DNA of 64,000 nt, from the NCBI RefSeq assembly GCF_900111745.1, contig NZ_FOIJ01000002.1, positions 1 to 64,000 on the forward strand, in the 5' to 3' direction. This DNA comes from Stigmatella erecta (GTDB taxonomy: Bacteria > Myxococcota > Myxococcia > Myxococcales > Myxococcaceae). The notes under the pieces were generated by a model that was not told the DNA's origin, made no database searches, and saw nothing but the letters and a program-made list of their open reading frames with translations. Below, piece by piece: positions 6,143 through 17,818 of the stretch. The position numbers and the translations under genes were made by a program. Within the stretch, counting starts at the first letter, position 1. Every line of letters begins with the position of its first letter.

Positions 6143-8395
6143 ATGTCCCCCGTCCGTCTCCTCGGCCTCCCTCTCCTGCTGCTGGTGTGGCTCACCGGCT
6201 GTCACTCAGCACAGCCCTCCGGGACCTCCGCTACCGGCTCGGTGCGTCTGGCCGCCTCCACGCGCCAAGCCCTCTCCGCCAACGCTATCTCCCGCGTCGC
6301 CGTCACCTCTTCTGCGGCGGACATGCCCTCGATCACCGTCGAACTCGCACAGATCGATGGGGTCTGGGGCGGTGTCATCGGCAACATCCCCGCGGGCCCC
6401 GAGCGCCTCTTCCTGGCCCAGGCCTTCGACGCCGGAGGCGCTTTGCTGTACGAGGGACAGGCCGGGCACGTCACGGTGGTGGCCGGCGAGGTGACGCTCG
6501 TCACGCTCACCTTGCAGGACGTCTCCGCCCCCGAGCCCTACGAGAATGAGGCGCCCCTCATCGACTCGGTGGTGGCCGCGCCGCTGGTGGTGGCGCCGGG
6601 CGGCAGTGTGACGCTGGCGTCGGCTGCCCACGATCCGAACCCGGGAGACACGCTGGCCTACGCGTGGACGGCCAGCGCGGGCAGCTTCGCGGCTCCCTCG
6701 GATGCCAGCACCACGTGGAGCGCTCCGGCAGACAACGGTCCGGTGATGCTCACGCTCACGGTGAGCGACGCGCGGGGCGCGGCCTCCTCGGTGTCGCTCG
6801 TGGTGAACGTCACGGCGGGAGAAGGTGGGGCGGTGCTGGACGTGCGCTTCAACAGCCGTCCGGCGGTGGGGGGCTTCACCTCCTCGGAGTCCCAGCTCGA
6901 GGTGGGCGAGAGCACCCTGCTCACGGTGTCGGCGGCGGACCTGGACGGGGACGCGCTGAGCTACCAGTGGAGCGCCTCGTGCGAGGGCAGCCTGCAGGAC
7001 CTGGGCGCGGGCCTCGCGCGCTTCACGCCCAGCGCTCTGCCCGCCGCGGCGTGCAACAACTGCCAGCTGAGCGTCAGTGTCTTCGACGGACGCGGGGGCC
7101 AGACGAGCGCGACGCTCGCGCTCTGCGTGACCGAGCCCACGGTCCACGCCCTGCCTCCCCGGGTGATCCGCTCCTACCAGTCGAGCCTCACGGCCCGGGC
7201 GAACCAGCAGCTCGTCTTCGAGGTCGTGGCCAGCGACCCGCAGGGAAGTGCGGTGAGCTTCCAGTGGGGCGCCACGAGTGGCGTGTTCGGCGCTTCCGCG
7301 GACTCGGCCACCAGCAGCCGGGTGGTCTGGACCGCGCCGGCCTGCATCAACGGCAGCACCCAGGGCTCGCTGAGCGTCACCCTCACCAACGCCGCGAACC
7401 TGACGGCCGTCCAGACCTTCTCCGTGACGGGGCTGCCGGACTGCACCTCTTCCAGCCATTGGGTGTCCGTGGGCGCCATGCTGGAGCCCCGGATTCGCCA
7501 CCAGGCGGCGCTGCTGCCCTCGGGGAAGGTGCTCGTCGTGGGAGGAAATGGGCCGGGCGGAAACAAGGCCTCTGCCGAGGTGTATGACCCGGAGACTCGG
7601 ACCTGGACGGCCACGACCGCCATGCGCCAGACCCGGACCTACTTCAGCGCGGTGTCGCTGCCCTCGGGGCAGGTGCTGGTCTCGGGAGGCGAGCAGGGCT
7701 GGGACAGCTACGCCACGGCGGAGCTGTACGATCCGGCGGCCGGCACCTGGTCGATGGCCGCTCCGATGAACGTGTCCCGCAAGGGCCATACCCTGACGGT
7801 GCTGCCCTCGGGCAAGGTGCTCGCTGCCGGAGGCACCACCGCGACGGCGGAGCTGTACGATCCGGAGACCGGAACCTGGACCCGCACTGGCTCCATGAGC
7901 ATGTCCCGCTACGGGCATACGGCCGTGCGGCTGCTCTCGGGGAAGGTGCTCGTCATCGGAGGTTGGAACGCGACGGCGGAGCTGTACGATCCGGAGACCG
8001 GCTCCTGGACGGCCACGGGTTCTCTGAGCGTCTCCCGGAACCCGGGGCACACCGCCACGCTGCTCCCTTCGGGCAAGGTGCTCGTCGCGGGCGGCAACGT
8101 CGATGGTGGCACGGTGGCGGAGCTGTACGATCCGGAGAACGGCTCCTGGACGGCCGCGGGCTCTGCGCTGAATGCGCATGACGGGGCCACGGCCACGCTG
8201 CTGCCCACGAACAAGGTGCTCATCGTGGGTGGCAACATCGATAACAGCGCGGCGGCGGCGCTGTACGATGTGGCCTCTGGGACCTGGGCTCCTGTCGCTT
8301 CGATGGGACCGGCGCAGTACGGGCACACCGCGACGCTGCTGCCGCACGGCAAGGTGCTCTTCACCAGCCGCGCTACGGTGCTCTACCAGCCCTGA
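6143..8395 (+). CDS. Kelch-repeat lipoprotein with Ig/PKD-like domains
   Basis: The 750-residue protein starts MSPVRLLGLPLLLLVWLTGC, a lipoprotein signal with lipobox LTGC; AAGGA lies upstream. Residues about 25-130 form a carbohydrate-binding-like beta domain, and about 140-440 hold three PKD/Ig-like domains (patterns D-x-L-x-Y-x-W and L-x-V-S-D). From about 445 to the end there are six kelch-like blades with the recurring motif AELYDPxTGTW and LLPSGKVLVVGG, forming a beta-propeller. It probably sits on the outer membrane and binds proteins or glycans. The blades are nearly identical in DNA, suggesting recent internal duplication. An alternative frame start at 5780 is rejected because the signal peptide lies at 6143. 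Confidence 0.85.
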   Translation: MSPVRLLGLPLLLLVWLTGCHSAQPSGTSATGSVRLAASTRQALSANAISRVAVTSSAADMPSITVELAQIDGVWGGVIGNIPAGPERLFLAQAFDAGGALLYEGQAGHVTVVAGEVTLVTLTLQDVSAPEPYENEAPLIDSVVAAPLVVAPGGSVTLASAAHDPNPGDTLAYAWTASAGSFAAPSDASTTWSAPADNGPVMLTLTVSDARGAASSVSLVVNVTAGEGGAVLDVRFNSRPAVGGFTSSESQLEVGESTLLTVSAADLDGDALSYQWSASCEGSLQDLGAGLARFTPSALPAAACNNCQLSVSVFDGRGGQTSATLALCVTEPTVHALPPRVIRSYQSSLTARANQQLVFEVVASDPQGSAVSFQWGATSGVFGASADSATSSRVVWTAPACINGSTQGSLSVTLTNAANLTAVQTFSVTGLPDCTSSSHWVSVGAMLEPRIRHQAALLPSGKVLVVGGNGPGGNKASAEVYDPETRTWTATTAMRQTRTYFSAVSLPSGQVLVSGGEQGWDSYATAELYDPAAGTWSMAAPMNVSRKGHTLTVLPSGKVLAAGGTTATAELYDPETGTWTRTGSMSMSRYGHTAVRLLSGKVLVIGGWNATAELYDPETGSWTATGSLSVSRNPGHTATLLPSGKVLVAGGNVDGGTVAELYDPENGSWTAAGSALNAHDGATATLLPTNKVLIVGGNIDNSAAAALYDVASGTWAPVASMGPAQYGHTATLLPHGKVLFTSRATVLYQP

Positions 8396-8452
8396 GCATT
8401 CGGCTGACTCGTGGGGCCTGAGCGGAACCTTCCTCGGCTCCTGAAGACGCGA

Positions 8453-8486
8453 AGCGCCTGGAAGCCTGCCGGGGCTTCCAGGCGCT
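8453..8486 (+). terminator. Strong hairpin after the kelch gene
   Basis: Perfect 14-base arms (AGCGCCTGGAAGCC at 8453-8466, its complement at 8473-8486) around a 6-base loop, 57 bases after the kelch stop codon. It probably works in both directions, since the fragment that follows is on the minus strand. Confidence 0.75.
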
Positions 8487-8499
8487 CACTCACGATAGC

Positions 8500-8591
8500 T
8501 CAGCCGTAGGCGAGCGCGTCCTCGACGTAGCGGATGCCCTTGGCGGTGATGGCGCGGCCCTTCTGGGTCTCCGAGGCGCAGCGGGTATTGA

Positions 8592-8600
<9 letters not shown>
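8500..8600 (-). pseudogene. 3' fragment of an unidentified gene
   Basis: Reading leftward from about 8600, an in-frame stretch gives WGFFNTRCASETQKGRA, then ITAKGIRYVEDALAYG and stop. Its composition is clearly coding and the ending resembles winged-helix proteins that finish with a TxKG-x-x-Y-x-E-x-A pattern, but I cannot name a family. It stops making sense where the plus-strand toxin fragment begins, so this is a recombination junction joining two truncated genes tail to head. Confidence 0.45.
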
Positions 8601-9450
<850 letters not shown>

Positions 9451-9575
9451 ACTTTCCGCACCGAGAGGCATTCCGCCCCCACCCTGGCTCATGAGGCCGG
9501 TGAGAAGGTGCCGGCGAGGGACACGTTGTGCTCATTGTCCCCAGGACACGCCCCTCACCCCGGGCGGTTTGACGC

Positions 9576-11251
9576 ATGATGCACCCCATGTCGCGACCGC
9601 CTCCCCTGCCGGGCACCTCCCTGTCCTCCGCCCTCGGAGAGCTGGCGCGCGCCCAACAGCGTGCCGGACGCTCCGCCATGGCGGGACTGGCGCTGCTCGG
9701 CGTGGTGGCCCTGGCCAGCCCCCTGCTCGCCTACCGGGAGGATCTCCAGAACGCCCGCGAGGAGATGCTCGGCAACCTCTCCAGCCAGGCCCAGGTGCAG
9801 GCCGAGGCGCTGGGCGTGCACCTGGGGCTGCTGGAGGCGGAGCTGCGCCGGCTGGCCGAGCACCCCCAGCTCATCCCCGAGGATGGCTCCTCGGGCCCGG
9901 AAGTGGCCATGCTGGACAGCGCCTTCCACCACTCGCCCCTCTTCTCCGAGGGCGTGGCCCTGCTCACTCCCGATGGGCGCTGCGTGTGGAGCGACCCGGC
10001 CCAGATATCGCTGGGGGATTCTCCCCTGGACAGCCGCCCCTGGTTCCGCCGGGTGCTGGCCGAGGGCGTCTCGGACATCAACCTGCTGGAGGGGACGGGG
10101 GGGCCGCTGGTGGTGGCGGTCCCCATCACGCACGACGGCAAGGTAGCGGGCCTGCTGGTGGGCGAGCTGCGCGCGGGGGCACGTCCCCTTCCGGGCGTCC
10201 GCTCGGGGGGCGCGGACCTGTCGCTGCTGCTGGATGGGGAAGGCCAGCTCCTGCTGCCCGTGCCCGCGCCGAACTTCGCATGGAGCGCGGAGCGCGCCTC
10301 GCGGCTGCGCGCCCTGGCCGAGGCCCCCGGGCCCCTCGTGTGGGACGGCAAGCGCATGCTGGGCGCGGCGGCCCATGTCTCCGTCCCGGGCATCAACGGC
10401 ATGCTGCTGGCCGTGCTGGAGGACGAGGAGCGGGACATCGCGCGGCTGCAGCGCCGCTTCCTCGGACAGCTGCTCTTCCACATCGCCCTGCTGGGCAGCA
10501 CCCTGCTGCTGTTCACCTTCCTGCTGCGCCGCTCGTACCTCTCGCTGCTGGCGGCCGAGGAGCGGCTGCGGCACCAGGAGACGATGGCCGCGCTGGGCGC
10601 CGCCAGCCAGCTCATCGCCCACGAGGTGAAGAACGCCCTCAACGGCATCCAGGCGGCCCTGTCGCTGCTGCGGCCCGCCGCCACCGCGGGGGAGGTGGCC
10701 CTGCCCGCGCTGCGTGCCCAGGTGCAGCGGCTGGGGCACCTGGCCCGCTCGCTGCTGTCCTTCGGCGCCCCGAGGGCCGCCGCCCTGCGCCGCCCCTGCG
10801 AGCTGCACCTGCTGGTGGAGGAGGCCCTGCAGTCGGTGCGCCTGGTGCCGGAGTCCGAGGACGTGCCCGTGCAGGTGACGCTGCAGGAGGGCCTCACCGC
10901 GCAGGCGGACCCGGCGCTGCTGGTGTCCGCCATCGACAACCTGGTGCGCAACGCGGTGGAGGCGGGCGCGGTGGCGCGCGACACGGGCCTGCGTCCCTCG
11001 CCCTGGGTGCGGGTGACCCTCACGCGCGAGGCCAACGAGGCCATCCTGCGGGTGGAGGACAACGCCGGCGGGGTGGACACGGACCTGGAGCCACGCCTGT
11101 GGGAGCCCTTCGCCACCGCGCGCGCCAAGGGCGTGGGCCTGGGCCTGCCCATGGCCCGGGCCGCCGTGGAGTCCCATGGGGGCCAGCTCACCTATCACCG
11201 CCTGCCCGATGGCAGCCTCTTCACCCTGCGGCTGCCCCTGGAGAGCACCCC

Positions 11252-11255
<4 letters not shown>
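9576..11255 (+). CDS. Membrane sensor histidine kinase (Cache-type sensor)
   Basis: 559 residues: TM1 at about 33-53, an extracytoplasmic Cache/PAS-like sensor (about 55-295), TM2 at about 297-318, then the kinase core. The H-box is SQLIAHEVKNALNGI with His349; the N-box is DNLVRNAVEAG near 454; the ATP lid reads DNAGGV and GVGLGLPMA. The HEVKN form of the H-box is typical of NtrB-like (HPK4) kinases that pair with sigma54 activators. The stop overlaps the next ATG (ATGA), so kinase and regulator are co-translated. The ligand is unknown; the downstream SulP and carbonic anhydrase genes suggest bicarbonate, sulfate or another small anion. Confidence 0.85.
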
Positions 11256-12595
<1,340 letters not shown>

Positions 12596-12637
12596 GCGGG
12601 CAGCACTTCAAGATTCTTATTCAAGGTTCTTTCATTG

Positions 12638-12680
12638 CCCCCGGGCCTACTTCACATTTTTTAAAGTCCCCGGGGCCTTC
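12638..12680 (+). promoter_or_regulatory. Candidate activator-binding repeats
   Basis: Two similar GC-palindromic units, CCCCCGGGCCTAC (12638-12650) and CCCCGGGGCCTTC (12668-12680), are spaced 30 bases apart, about three helical turns. They lie 40-80 bases upstream of the sigma54 -24 element. That is the usual place for enhancer sites of NtrC-type proteins, though somewhat close. CCCCGGG words are common in this genome, so the assignment is tentative. Confidence 0.35.
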
Positions 12681-12718
12681 CCTCCCCGCCCGTCAGAGGG
12701 AGGCCCCCTTCGCACACG

Positions 12719-12734
12719 TGGCACGGCTCTTGCC
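12719..12734 (+). promoter_or_regulatory. Sigma54 (-24/-12) promoter
   Basis: TGGCACG, four bases, then TTGCC matches the sigma54 consensus TGGCACG-N4-TTGCW except for the last base. The GG and GC doublets have the obligatory spacing. It lies 76 bases upstream of the SulP start and just downstream of a sigma54-activator gene, so it is strongly placed to control the transporter/carbonic anhydrase operon. Confidence 0.85.
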
Positions 12735-12809
12735 CATCTGAGCCGGACACGCGCCCCATCTCCCGCGAGGAGACGCGGCGCCTTCCTTTGTGTGTGGAGG
12801 CTGAGAGAA

Positions 12810-14351
12810 ATGAAGTCCAACGAGCAGAAGGCTGGCTCCGCCAGCTCGCTCCGGACGGTGCTGGCCAGTGACTTGCCCGCCTCCCTGGTGGTCTTCCTGG
12901 TGGCCCTGCCGCTGTGCATGGGCATCGCCCTGGCCTCGGGCGCTCCCATCATGTCCGGGCTCATCGCCGGGGTGGTGGGCGGCCTGGTGGTGGGCTTGTT
13001 CGGCGGGGTGCCGCTGCTGGTGAGCGGCCCGGCCGCGGGCCTGGCGGTGATGGTGTTCGGCTTCATCAATGAGCTGGGCTTCGCCGCCACGTGCGCCGCG
13101 GTGGCCGCCGCGGGCGTCATCCAGATGGTGCTCGGCGGCGTGAAGGTGGCGCGCGCCGCGCTGGGCATCTCCCCGGCCGTCATCCACGGCATGCTCGCGG
13201 GCATCGGCATCCTCATCGTGCTGGGCCAGCTGCACATCGTGCTGGGCGGCGCGCCGCAGTCCAACGCCTGGGCCAACCTGCGCGAGCTGCCGGGGCAGAT
13301 CATGGACCTGCATGGCCCCGCGACGATCCTGGGCCTGGTCACCATTGGCATCCTGGTGCTGTGGCAGGTGATGCCCAACAGCCGCCTCAAGAAGGTGCCC
13401 GGACCGCTGGTGGCGGTGGTGGTGGGCTCGGTGGCCGCGGCGGTGTGGGGCGCGGACGTGAAGCGGGTGGATCTGGCCGGGAGCCTCTTCGAGAGCATCC
13501 AGCTGCCCCAGCTGCCCGAGAACTGGGGCGCCTTCGCGGCCGCGGTGTTCTCCCTGGCCCTGGTGGCCAGCGCCGAGTCGCTGCTGAGCGCGGTGGCCAC
13601 GGACAAGCTGCACACCGGCCCGCGCGCCAACCTGGACAAGGAGCTGTTCGCGCAGGGCATGGCCAACACCCTGTCCGGGCTGATGGGCGGCCTGCCCATC
13701 ACCGGCGTCATCGTGCGCAGCGCGGCCAACATCGCCGCGGGCGCCAAGACGCGCGCGTCCGCCTTCATGCACGGCGTGTGGATGCTGCTCTTCGTGTCGC
13801 TGCTGGGCTCCTACCTCGGCCTGGTGCCCCTCACCGTGCTGGCCGGTCTGCTCGTCCACGTGGGCGCCAAGCTGGTCAACATGCACCACATCCAGGAGCT
13901 GCGCCGGCGCGGCGAGCTCGCCGTGTACGTGGTGACGGTGGCTGGCGTGGTGGGCATCAACCTGCTGGCCGGCATCGCGCTGGGCTTCGCGGTGGCGGTG
14001 GCGCGGCTGCTGTGGCGGCTGGGCCGGGTGCAGGTGCAGGTGAAGCAGGTGGGTGAGGTGCACCAGGTGCGCGTGGGCGGCGCCCTCACCTTCGTGGGCG
14101 TGCCGCAGCTGTCGGCCGCGCTCGCCCAGGTGCCCAATGGGGCCCAGGTGGAGCTGGACCTCGCGGTGGAGACACTGGACCACTCCGGCTACGAGGCCCT
14201 GGAGAGCTGGTGCCAGAACCACCGCAAGACAGGCGGCAAGGTGTGGATGGAGCCGCTCGAGGAGGTGTGGGCGCGCAAGGGCTCCGCCTCCTCCCCCAAG
14301 TCCGTAGTGCCCGTTTCCGCAACCCCGACTCTCTCCTCGGAAAGTGCCTAA
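12810..14351 (+). CDS. SulP-family anion transporter (likely bicarbonate or sulfate)
   Basis: 513 residues with about 11-12 membrane helices, beginning LASDLPASLVVFLVALPLCMGIA, the conserved first SulP helix. Further SulP signatures are SGPAAGLAV, the AESLLSAVATD segment, and NTLSGLMGGLPITGVIVRS. The C-terminal ~90 residues form a short STAS-like domain (VRVGGALTFVGVPQLSAAL). It belongs to the inner membrane and probably imports HCO3- or another anion, possibly with Na+ as in BicA. GGAGG lies before the ATG. Its stop is two bases before the carbonic anhydrase start, a coupling that favours a bicarbonate role. A longer frame from 12492 overlaps the promoter and is rejected. Confidence 0.85.
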   Translation: MKSNEQKAGSASSLRTVLASDLPASLVVFLVALPLCMGIALASGAPIMSGLIAGVVGGLVVGLFGGVPLLVSGPAAGLAVMVFGFINELGFAATCAAVAAAGVIQMVLGGVKVARAALGISPAVIHGMLAGIGILIVLGQLHIVLGGAPQSNAWANLRELPGQIMDLHGPATILGLVTIGILVLWQVMPNSRLKKVPGPLVAVVVGSVAAAVWGADVKRVDLAGSLFESIQLPQLPENWGAFAAAVFSLALVASAESLLSAVATDKLHTGPRANLDKELFAQGMANTLSGLMGGLPITGVIVRSAANIAAGAKTRASAFMHGVWMLLFVSLLGSYLGLVPLTVLAGLLVHVGAKLVNMHHIQELRRRGELAVYVVTVAGVVGINLLAGIALGFAVAVARLLWRLGRVQVQVKQVGEVHQVRVGGALTFVGVPQLSAALAQVPNGAQVELDLAVETLDHSGYEALESWCQNHRKTGGKVWMEPLEEVWARKGSASSPKSVVPVSATPTLSSESA

Positions 14352-14353
14352 TC

Positions 14354-15058
14354 ATGAAAAAGCTCGTTCAGGGTATCCTCGACTTCCAGCGTCACAGCCT
14401 TCCCGCCTACCGCTCCACCTTCGCGCGGCTGGCCCATGGACAGACTCCCGATTGCCTGTTCATCGGCTGCGCCGACAGCCGCGTGGTGCCCAACCTCTTC
14501 GCGTCCACCAACCCCGGTGACCTCTTCGTCATGCGCAACGTGGGCAACATGGTGCCGCCCTCGGATGCCAAGGGCCTGTCCCTGAGCGATCGCTCCGAGG
14601 CGGCGGCCCTGGAGTTCTCCCTGCTCACCCTGCCGGTGAAGGACATCGTGGTGTGCGGCCACTCCGGCTGCGGCGCCATGAAGGCCATTCTGTCGGGGTA
14701 CAACGACCAGAAGACGCCCAACCTCAGCAGCTGGCTGGACGTGGGCCGTCCCGCCCTGGCCGCCCTCGAGCGCGGTGGGAAGGTCGGCGAGGGGCTGGCC
14801 CCGTATGACCGGCTCAGCCAGTACAGCGTGCTGCAGCAGATGGAGAACCTGAAGACCTACCCCCTGGTGCGCGATCGTCTGGCGGCAGGCACCGTGCGGC
14901 TGCACGGCTGGTGGTTCGACATCGGCCAGGCACGGGTGCACTCCTACCGTCCGGAGCTGGAGCGCTTCGTCCCCATCGATGAGCTCGAGGGAGAGCGCAT
15001 GCTCAAGGAGATGGAGCGGCCGAGCGGCTTGGGAGAGGCGTCCACCTCGGCCGCCTGA
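14354..15058 (+). CDS. Beta-class carbonic anhydrase
   Basis: 234 residues with all zinc and catalytic positions: Cys39, Asp41 and Arg43 in CADSR, His103 and Cys106 in HSGCG. It interconverts CO2 and bicarbonate in the cytoplasm. It starts two bases after the SulP stop, so transporter and enzyme are made together. SulP plus beta-carbonic anhydrase pairs, and even fusions, are known in several bacteria and are thought to manage inorganic carbon or pH. Expression is expected from the sigma54 promoter at 12719. Confidence 0.93.
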   Translation: MKKLVQGILDFQRHSLPAYRSTFARLAHGQTPDCLFIGCADSRVVPNLFASTNPGDLFVMRNVGNMVPPSDAKGLSLSDRSEAAALEFSLLTLPVKDIVVCGHSGCGAMKAILSGYNDQKTPNLSSWLDVGRPALAALERGGKVGEGLAPYDRLSQYSVLQQMENLKTYPLVRDRLAAGTVRLHGWWFDIGQARVHSYRPELERFVPIDELEGERMLKEMERPSGLGEASTSAA

Positions 15059-15081
15059 GCCTCCAGCGCTTGGAATCACCG

Positions 15082-15103
15082 CCGCCCATCCCTGGATGGG
15101 CGG
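15082..15103 (+). terminator. Hairpin ending the SulP/carbonic anhydrase operon
   Basis: CCGCCCATCC (15082-15091) pairs perfectly with GGATGGGCGG (15094-15103) across a two-base gap, 24 bases after the carbonic anhydrase stop. Confidence 0.65.
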
Positions 15104-15479
15104 CATGTCTGGGAGGCCCCCGCGCAAGGGGCCACCGGGCAGACCGGGAGGGCAATGCCCGGGGCTCCATACTGGCCCTCCCCCGCCCCATCCTTGCGGG
15201 CGCCCCTTCATCGACTCCACCGTCGCAGCCAGCACTGGGCTCTTCTCCTCCAGCCCAGGCGTAAGCCCCCGCTTGAGGGAACCTCCTTCGCCAGAAGGGG
15301 GTGGACCGCTGGGGCACCTGAAAGGACGCGAGCACTCGCGCTTCCTGAAGAGAGGACACCTGCGCCCTCGTCTTCTCCCCTCCCAGGGCATGGCCTTCCA
15401 TCACCGCCGCCATCGCCCACTCGCGAGGCTGGCTCGACGCCGCCCCGCCCATCGCCTTCTATTGACTGACCCGGGTTCG
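15104..15479. other. Non-coding stretch between operon end and a pseudogene
   Basis: No supported gene. Frames here are long only because of high GC. GGGAGGGC and GCCCTCCC near 15150-15185 can pair. The 3' part probably belongs to the same decaying serine-hydrolase gene that becomes recognisable at 15480, but I cannot align it. Confidence 0.4.
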
Positions 15480-16000
15480 CCCAGGCCGGCAAGTCCCGCC
15501 TCACCGTGCGTCAGCTCCTGGCGCGCCAGGCCTGCCTGCCCGCGATCGCTGAGTGGATGGATGCACCCGGCCAGTGGGCTCGCCCGGCAGGCTCCATTGA
15601 GCTTCCAGCCAAGGGCGGCATCGGCCAGGCTCGCGCCATCGACCGGGCCTCTGGCTCGCTCGCCACGGGCGGACAGGAGCCGGACCTCACGCCCTCACGC
15701 TCGCGGCCCTCACCGCCCCGCCCGCCCTCGCCCCCGGGGAACCCTCGACGCGGTGCTCAAGGCCCACACCCGGTTCGCGCCCGGCGACCCCCGCGCCTGC
15801 CCCACGCTGGCTTCGGCCCCAACCCGCGCGCCTTCGGCACCTTGGGCGCAGCGCGGGAGGGATCCCTGGGCTTCGCCGGCCCGGACGCCCAGCGCGGCTT
15901 CGACTGCATGCTGAACCGCGCGGGCCTGCCCCTCATGAGCGGCCCGCGCGCCCTGCGCTCCTGTCCGGCTCCACCTCACGCGCGGCGTGAGCCGGACCTC
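15480..16000 (+). pseudogene. Decayed beta-lactamase-family serine hydrolase
   Basis: Pieces of a class C beta-lactamase/EstB-like hydrolase can be read in order on the plus strand: LTVRQLLARQACLPAI, then GGIGQARAIDRASGSLATGG, then LDAVLKAHTRFA in a different frame, then FGPNPRAFGTLG, GSLGFAGPDAQRGFDCMLNR and GLPLMSGPRALR. The frame changes at least twice in the middle (about 15700-15790), and residues expected between blocks are missing. The N-terminal part with the S-x-x-K nucleophile is not visible. The remnant separates the two SulP modules and has no start or ribosome site. Confidence 0.65.
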
Positions 16001-16013
16001 GGCCTGGGGCCGG

Positions 16014-17744
16014 CTACGACTCCATGACCGGCACCCGGGTACGAACGGGCCGGGCCTCCTCCTGAACGCCCGCGACGGCGGCGGCCTTGTGACTCCGGGC
16101 GATGTGCTCGAGCGCATCGTCATACGAAGACACCAGGCTGGCGGACGGAGACTCCTGCGGGAAGCCACCCTGCTCGAGCATCCGCGCCACCTCGCCCCAC
16201 GCGACGACGACCACCACGCCGTTGCGCATGACGAGGCAGTCCCGGAGGTTCAGCACCTCCTGGAGTCCCGCGGCGTCCAGGTAGGGCACCGCGGTCAGAT
16301 CGAGCACGGCGTACCTCGGCAGGGGGTGGCTGGCGAGCGCCGTATTGAGGATGCCAGGCGAGAGGAAGTCGAGCGGCCCGCGGACACGGATGCGCTGGAG
16401 AGGCGGCCGCTCGTCCTGCCCGGTGGAGGCCACGCCCAGGGCGCGGAAGTGGGGGCGGCCGTCCAGCCGGAGGACCCGCGTCTGGAGTTCCGTCCGGGGC
16501 CGGGCCCTCAAGAGCAGTCCGATGGAGAGCAGCACGCCCGCGCCCAATCCGAGCAGGAGATCCACCGAGGCGATGACGATGGCGGTCACCGCCACCACCG
16601 CCACCTGGGGACGCTCCTGATCCCACAGCTTGCGCAGGCCCCGGAGATCCAGCAGCCGCACGCCCACCACCACGAGAATGCCCGCGAGCGCGGCGATGGG
16701 CACGCGAGCGACGAGCGCTCCAGCCAGGAGGCACACGGCCAGCAGCAGCATCGCATGGAGCACGGACGCCGCGCGGGTACGGGCTCCCGCCTGGATCGAC
16801 ACCGAGGAGCGGACGATGGCCCCCATCACCGGCATGCCGCCGAAGAGCGAGGAGGCGAGGTTGGCCATGCCTTGGGCCATCAGCTCCTGATCATGATCGC
16901 TCTTCTGCTTTTCGAAGCCCGGGAATTGATCAATGGCGCTGGCCGACATCAACGAGCCCAGCGACGCGAGCACGGTGAGCGAGAGGACATCGGGCAGCAG
17001 CGCGCTCCAGTCCACGCCCGCCAGCGAGGGCAGCTGGGGCGAAGGCAATCCCGCGGGCAGGCTCCCCACGCGGGCGAGCTCCGGCCCCAACAGTCCGCCG
17101 AGCAGCGTGGCCACCACGAGCCCCACCAGCACCGAAGGCACCCGGCGCTGTACGCGAGGCAGGCCCACCATGCAGGCGATCGCCACCACGCCGATGACAA
17201 AGCCTCCCCCGTGCACCATCCATTCCCCCGCCTGCGCGGGCAGCGAGGACAGCGAGCCGGCCGTCTTCGGCAAGCCCAGCAACCGGGGCAGCTGGCTGTT
17301 GAGGAGGATCAGGCCGATGCCCGCCATGAATCCGCGCACCACCGGCGCCGGCAGCAACTTCGCCAACCGGCCCACCCGCAGCATGCCGAGCGCGATCTGC
17401 AAGAGCCCGCAGAGGAAGGTGGCCACGACCATGCCCTTGATGCCATGGCGCTGGACCAGCAGGAGCACGATGGGCACCAGCGCGGCCTCGGGCCCCGTCA
17501 CCTGCAGCCGACAACCGCCCAGCAACCCGGCCACGACGCCGGCGATCGCACCACTGATGAGGCCCACGCTGGCTGGCAGTCCCGACGCCACCGCGAGCGC
17601 GATATTGAGCGGCAGCGCCACGCACGCCACCGTGAGGGCTCCAGACAGGTCCTGCCCGAATGTCTTGGGAGAGACCATTTGCTTCCAGTCCTGCCACAGC
17701 AGGCGTGCACGGGCCGCGGCTCCAAACGAGTGATGTTCGAGCAT
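16014..17744 (-). CDS. SulP-family transporter with C-terminal STAS domain
   Basis: 576 residues. The first SulP helix is FGQDLSGALTVACVALPLNIALA; later signatures include VTGPEAALVPI, ASLGSLMSASAIDQ and NLASSLFGGMPVMGAIVRS. After about 11 helices a full STAS domain follows (about 440-545: RVRGPLDFLSPG, AVLDLTAVPYLDAAG). It is an inner-membrane anion transporter, substrate unknown (sulfate, bicarbonate or another oxyanion). The ATG at 17744 was chosen; a longer frame to 17915 runs through the divergent control region. It is transcribed away from the kinase gene at 17960, sharing a 215-base region with CCGACAC repeats. Confidence 0.85.
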   Translation of the reverse strand: MLEHHSFGAAARARLLWQDWKQMVSPKTFGQDLSGALTVACVALPLNIALAVASGLPASVGLISGAIAGVVAGLLGGCRLQVTGPEAALVPIVLLLVQRHGIKGMVVATFLCGLLQIALGMLRVGRLAKLLPAPVVRGFMAGIGLILLNSQLPRLLGLPKTAGSLSSLPAQAGEWMVHGGGFVIGVVAIACMVGLPRVQRRVPSVLVGLVVATLLGGLLGPELARVGSLPAGLPSPQLPSLAGVDWSALLPDVLSLTVLASLGSLMSASAIDQFPGFEKQKSDHDQELMAQGMANLASSLFGGMPVMGAIVRSSVSIQAGARTRAASVLHAMLLLAVCLLAGALVARVPIAALAGILVVVGVRLLDLRGLRKLWDQERPQVAVVAVTAIVIASVDLLLGLGAGVLLSIGLLLRARPRTELQTRVLRLDGRPHFRALGVASTGQDERPPLQRIRVRGPLDFLSPGILNTALASHPLPRYAVLDLTAVPYLDAAGLQEVLNLRDCLVMRNGVVVVVAWGEVARMLEQGGFPQESPSASLVSSYDDALEHIARSHKAAAVAGVQEEARPVRTRVPVMES

Positions 17745-17818
17745 GATGCCGGCACGTCTCTTCACATCGCATGCCGCGCCGTGTTCCCTCCGAGGACGCA
17801 CGCCCCTGTCTGCATCAC

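Noticed and set aside
6206-8347. Minus-strand frame of 713 codons opposite the kelch gene
   Set aside because: The plus strand encodes a lipoprotein with repeated kelch motifs; the antisense frame is Arg/Gly/His-rich and has no domain.
15110-15480. Gene in the plus-strand frames between the operon terminator and the hydrolase remnant
   Set aside because: No start with a ribosome site, no domain, and several competing open frames caused by high GC.
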